A DNA stretch of 19,384 nucleotides from Auxenochlorella pyrenoidosa (lineage: Eukaryota > Chlorophyta > Trebouxiophyceae > Chlorellales > Chlorellaceae), in the NCBI GenBank assembly GCA_001430745.1, contig KQ482041.1, forward strand, positions 755,330-774,713. Direction: 5' to 3'. Position numbers and translations under genes: made by a program. The notes under the pieces were generated by a model. It was not told the origin of the DNA. It worked only from the letters and a program-made list of their open reading frames with translations, and made no database searches. Shown here piece by piece: positions 18,401-19,384 of this stretch; position 1 is the first letter of the stretch; each line of letters begins with the position of its first letter.

Positions 18401-19384
18401 GTTTGACACGCGTGTCTTCATGTGGCGCCAGCCCGACGAGTGGGTGGTGGCCCAGCGCCAGGGCGAGGCGGCGGCAGCGGCGGGCGGCACCAGCGGCCAG
18501 CAGCTGCAGCAGCAGCAGGGACAGCAGCAGCAGCAGCAGCAGCAGCAGGGACAGGGGCAGCAGGGGCTGCCACAGCAGGATCGGGAGGGGCAGCAGGCGC
18601 AGGCGCTGGTTGAGGCGCGCGCGGCAGCGTGGGACCCGGCCGCCATCCCCGTCGCCGAGCCGCCGCCGCAGGCGGCTGCTCGGGGCGGTGAACCTGCGGC
18701 CGGTGGCTCGGCGCAGCAGGAGCAGCAGGGGGATGGGCCGACGGCTGGGTACTTCGAGGCGCGGCACACCTACTCGATGCAGGACCAGGAGCCCATTGTC
18801 GACATCTCCATCTCCACCACAGCCGCGCGCCTCTTCGTTATTGGCATGGAGAATGTGAGGCAGCCCCACACCCCTTTGGCCCCTCTGCCCTGCCCCATCC
18901 TGCCCCTCTGCCCTGCCCCTGCCCCATCCTGCCTCGCCAGCCTGGCCTCCTCGCCAGCCACTGTGCAGGAAGCTGGCTGCCGACAAGCGGAGCTGGCTGT
19001 TCCTCAGCCACAGCCCTCCCAAGCCCCTGCCTCCCCGCCTGCGGCTGAGCCCTCTCGCCACCTGTACCCTCCCCCATGCCGAGCAGGTCTTTGTGGCCGA
19101 CCTCACCGGCGTGCCCTTCATGCGCGTCTCCATGCTGGGCTGGCGCGGCGTGCTGCCGCCCGGCCAGCTGGTCGGCCCCGCAGACGTGGGCGCCTTCAGG
19201 TGCACGGGTGCTGCGTGGGCGGCTCAGTGTGGCATGCACGCGCCGCTGCTGGATATCCTGCCCTACAGCCTGGCCCCCCCCCATCCCCCCCGTCCCTGCA
19301 GGCGCCGCCCACCCCTGCCCCGCCACTTGCCGAACCGCCGCCGGCCCCCCCCCCCCCGCCCCCCCCCGGCCCTGCCCCGCAGCT
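15450..19384 (+). CDS. F-box protein with Gln-rich insert (3' end outside window)
   Basis: Exons: 15450-15560, 15703-15912, 16083-16164, 16477-16564, 16724-16793, 16968-17144, 17382-17527, 17736-17808, 17983-18069, 18318-18854 and 19087-19199. They give 564 codons before the last visible donor; another exon may begin at 19302. Residues 1-37 are basic and Ser/Ala-rich. A Gln-rich helix precedes an F-box at about 76-120 (TLPPLVLDRIFNLLDPKSLA, then SVCSTWRYE and RWRTFWQQE). The F-box recruits SKP1 in SCF ubiquitin ligases, so this is probably a substrate adaptor. The rest has repeating beta-rich segments such as GRLFLWRVADDAVVLM, SRLIMRLFDVSSGRCL, TRVFMWRQPDEWVV and ARLFVIGMEN, suggestive of a divergent propeller; WD40 assignment is not certain. 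Residues about 409-445 (exon 10) are Gln-rich from CAG codons. Exon 8 was placed at 17736 because only that acceptor restores frame after the phase-2 donor at 17527. Confidence 0.8.
18070..18120 (+). repeat. GGGGT tandem repeat at the start of intron 9 of the F-box gene
   Basis: Directly after exon 9 the intron begins with about seven near-perfect GGGGT units, passing into longer G runs. The donor GT is part of the repeat. The sense strand is G-rich and has far more than four G-runs of four, so quadruplex formation in DNA or pre-mRNA is plausible. Confidence 0.9.
18498..18578 (+). repeat. Coding CAG (poly-Gln) repeat
   Basis: CAG-dominated codons in exon 10 of the F-box gene include one run of nine uninterrupted CAG triplets (18522-18548) flanked by GGA and shorter CAG runs. 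The region encodes a Gln/Gly-rich loop and is likely variable in length. Confidence 0.9.

Noticed and set aside
16665..19205. An 846-codon open frame on the minus strand opposite the F-box gene
   Set aside because: It runs through both exons and introns of the plus-strand gene, has low-complexity composition and no recognisable domain. It is explained by the scarcity of AT-rich stop codons in GC-rich DNA with strong third-position bias.
1..19384. Searched for tRNA and rRNA genes, CRISPR arrays, insertion sequences, terminal repeats of transposons, and viral or toxin genes
   Set aside because: None could be supported by eye; all substantial coding signal is accounted for by the seven intron-containing genes.
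19302..19384. A possible next F-box gene exon starting at 19302
   Set aside because: The acceptor before 19302 keeps phase, but the sequence after it is Arg/Pro-rich and quickly turns into poly-C, with another acceptor-like AG at 19381-19382. It could equally be intron, and the window ends here.

Overview
This is a GC-rich nuclear genomic window from a green alga, most likely a trebouxiophyte of the Chlorella/Coccomyxa kind. The evidence for that is the intron pattern (about 38 introns of roughly 120-310 bp, nearly all GT-AG with CTGCAG-type acceptors), the very high GC at third codon positions, a plastid transit peptide, an F-box protein, an OTU-domain protein and GC-rich microsatellites. 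There are no bacterial operons or ribosome-binding sites, and no insertion sequence, CRISPR array, rRNA or tRNA that I could recognise. Gene models were built by hand from splice sites, reading-frame phase and family motifs. Every internal junction given keeps the frame, but nothing has been checked against transcripts.

Layout. (1) 11-2214 minus: GalT-like HIT-superfamily nucleotidyltransferase, seven exons seen, 3' end outside the window. (2) 2994-5477 plus: secreted PQQ-type glucose/sorbosone dehydrogenase-like protein, six exons, 472 aa, with a possible GPI-anchor tail. (3) 5819-7146 plus: plastid-targeted conserved protein of unknown function, four exons, 240 aa, with a strong GC-AG intron. 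(4) 7446-8802 minus: 145-aa hydrophilic, probably disordered protein, six exons. (5) 9137-11668 plus: 219-aa charged, probably disordered protein, eleven very small exons. (6) 12452-14633 minus: 373-aa OTU-fold protein in which the usual catalytic Cys and His positions are Ser and Thr. (7) 15450 to beyond the right end, plus: F-box protein with a glutamine-rich insert, eleven exons seen.

Six of the seven genes form three head-to-head pairs (1/2, 4/5, 6/7), with 334-816 bp between start codons. Genes 3/4 and 5/6 converge. Nothing suggests that all seven genes act in one pathway. The most coherent functional unit is the divergent 4/5 pair of hydrophilic proteins. The items most worth following up are the OTU pseudoenzyme, the PQQ-type enzyme at the cell surface of an alga, the in-frame near-copy of an exon start inside a GC-AG intron of gene 3, and the run of six frame-neutral mini-exons in gene 5.
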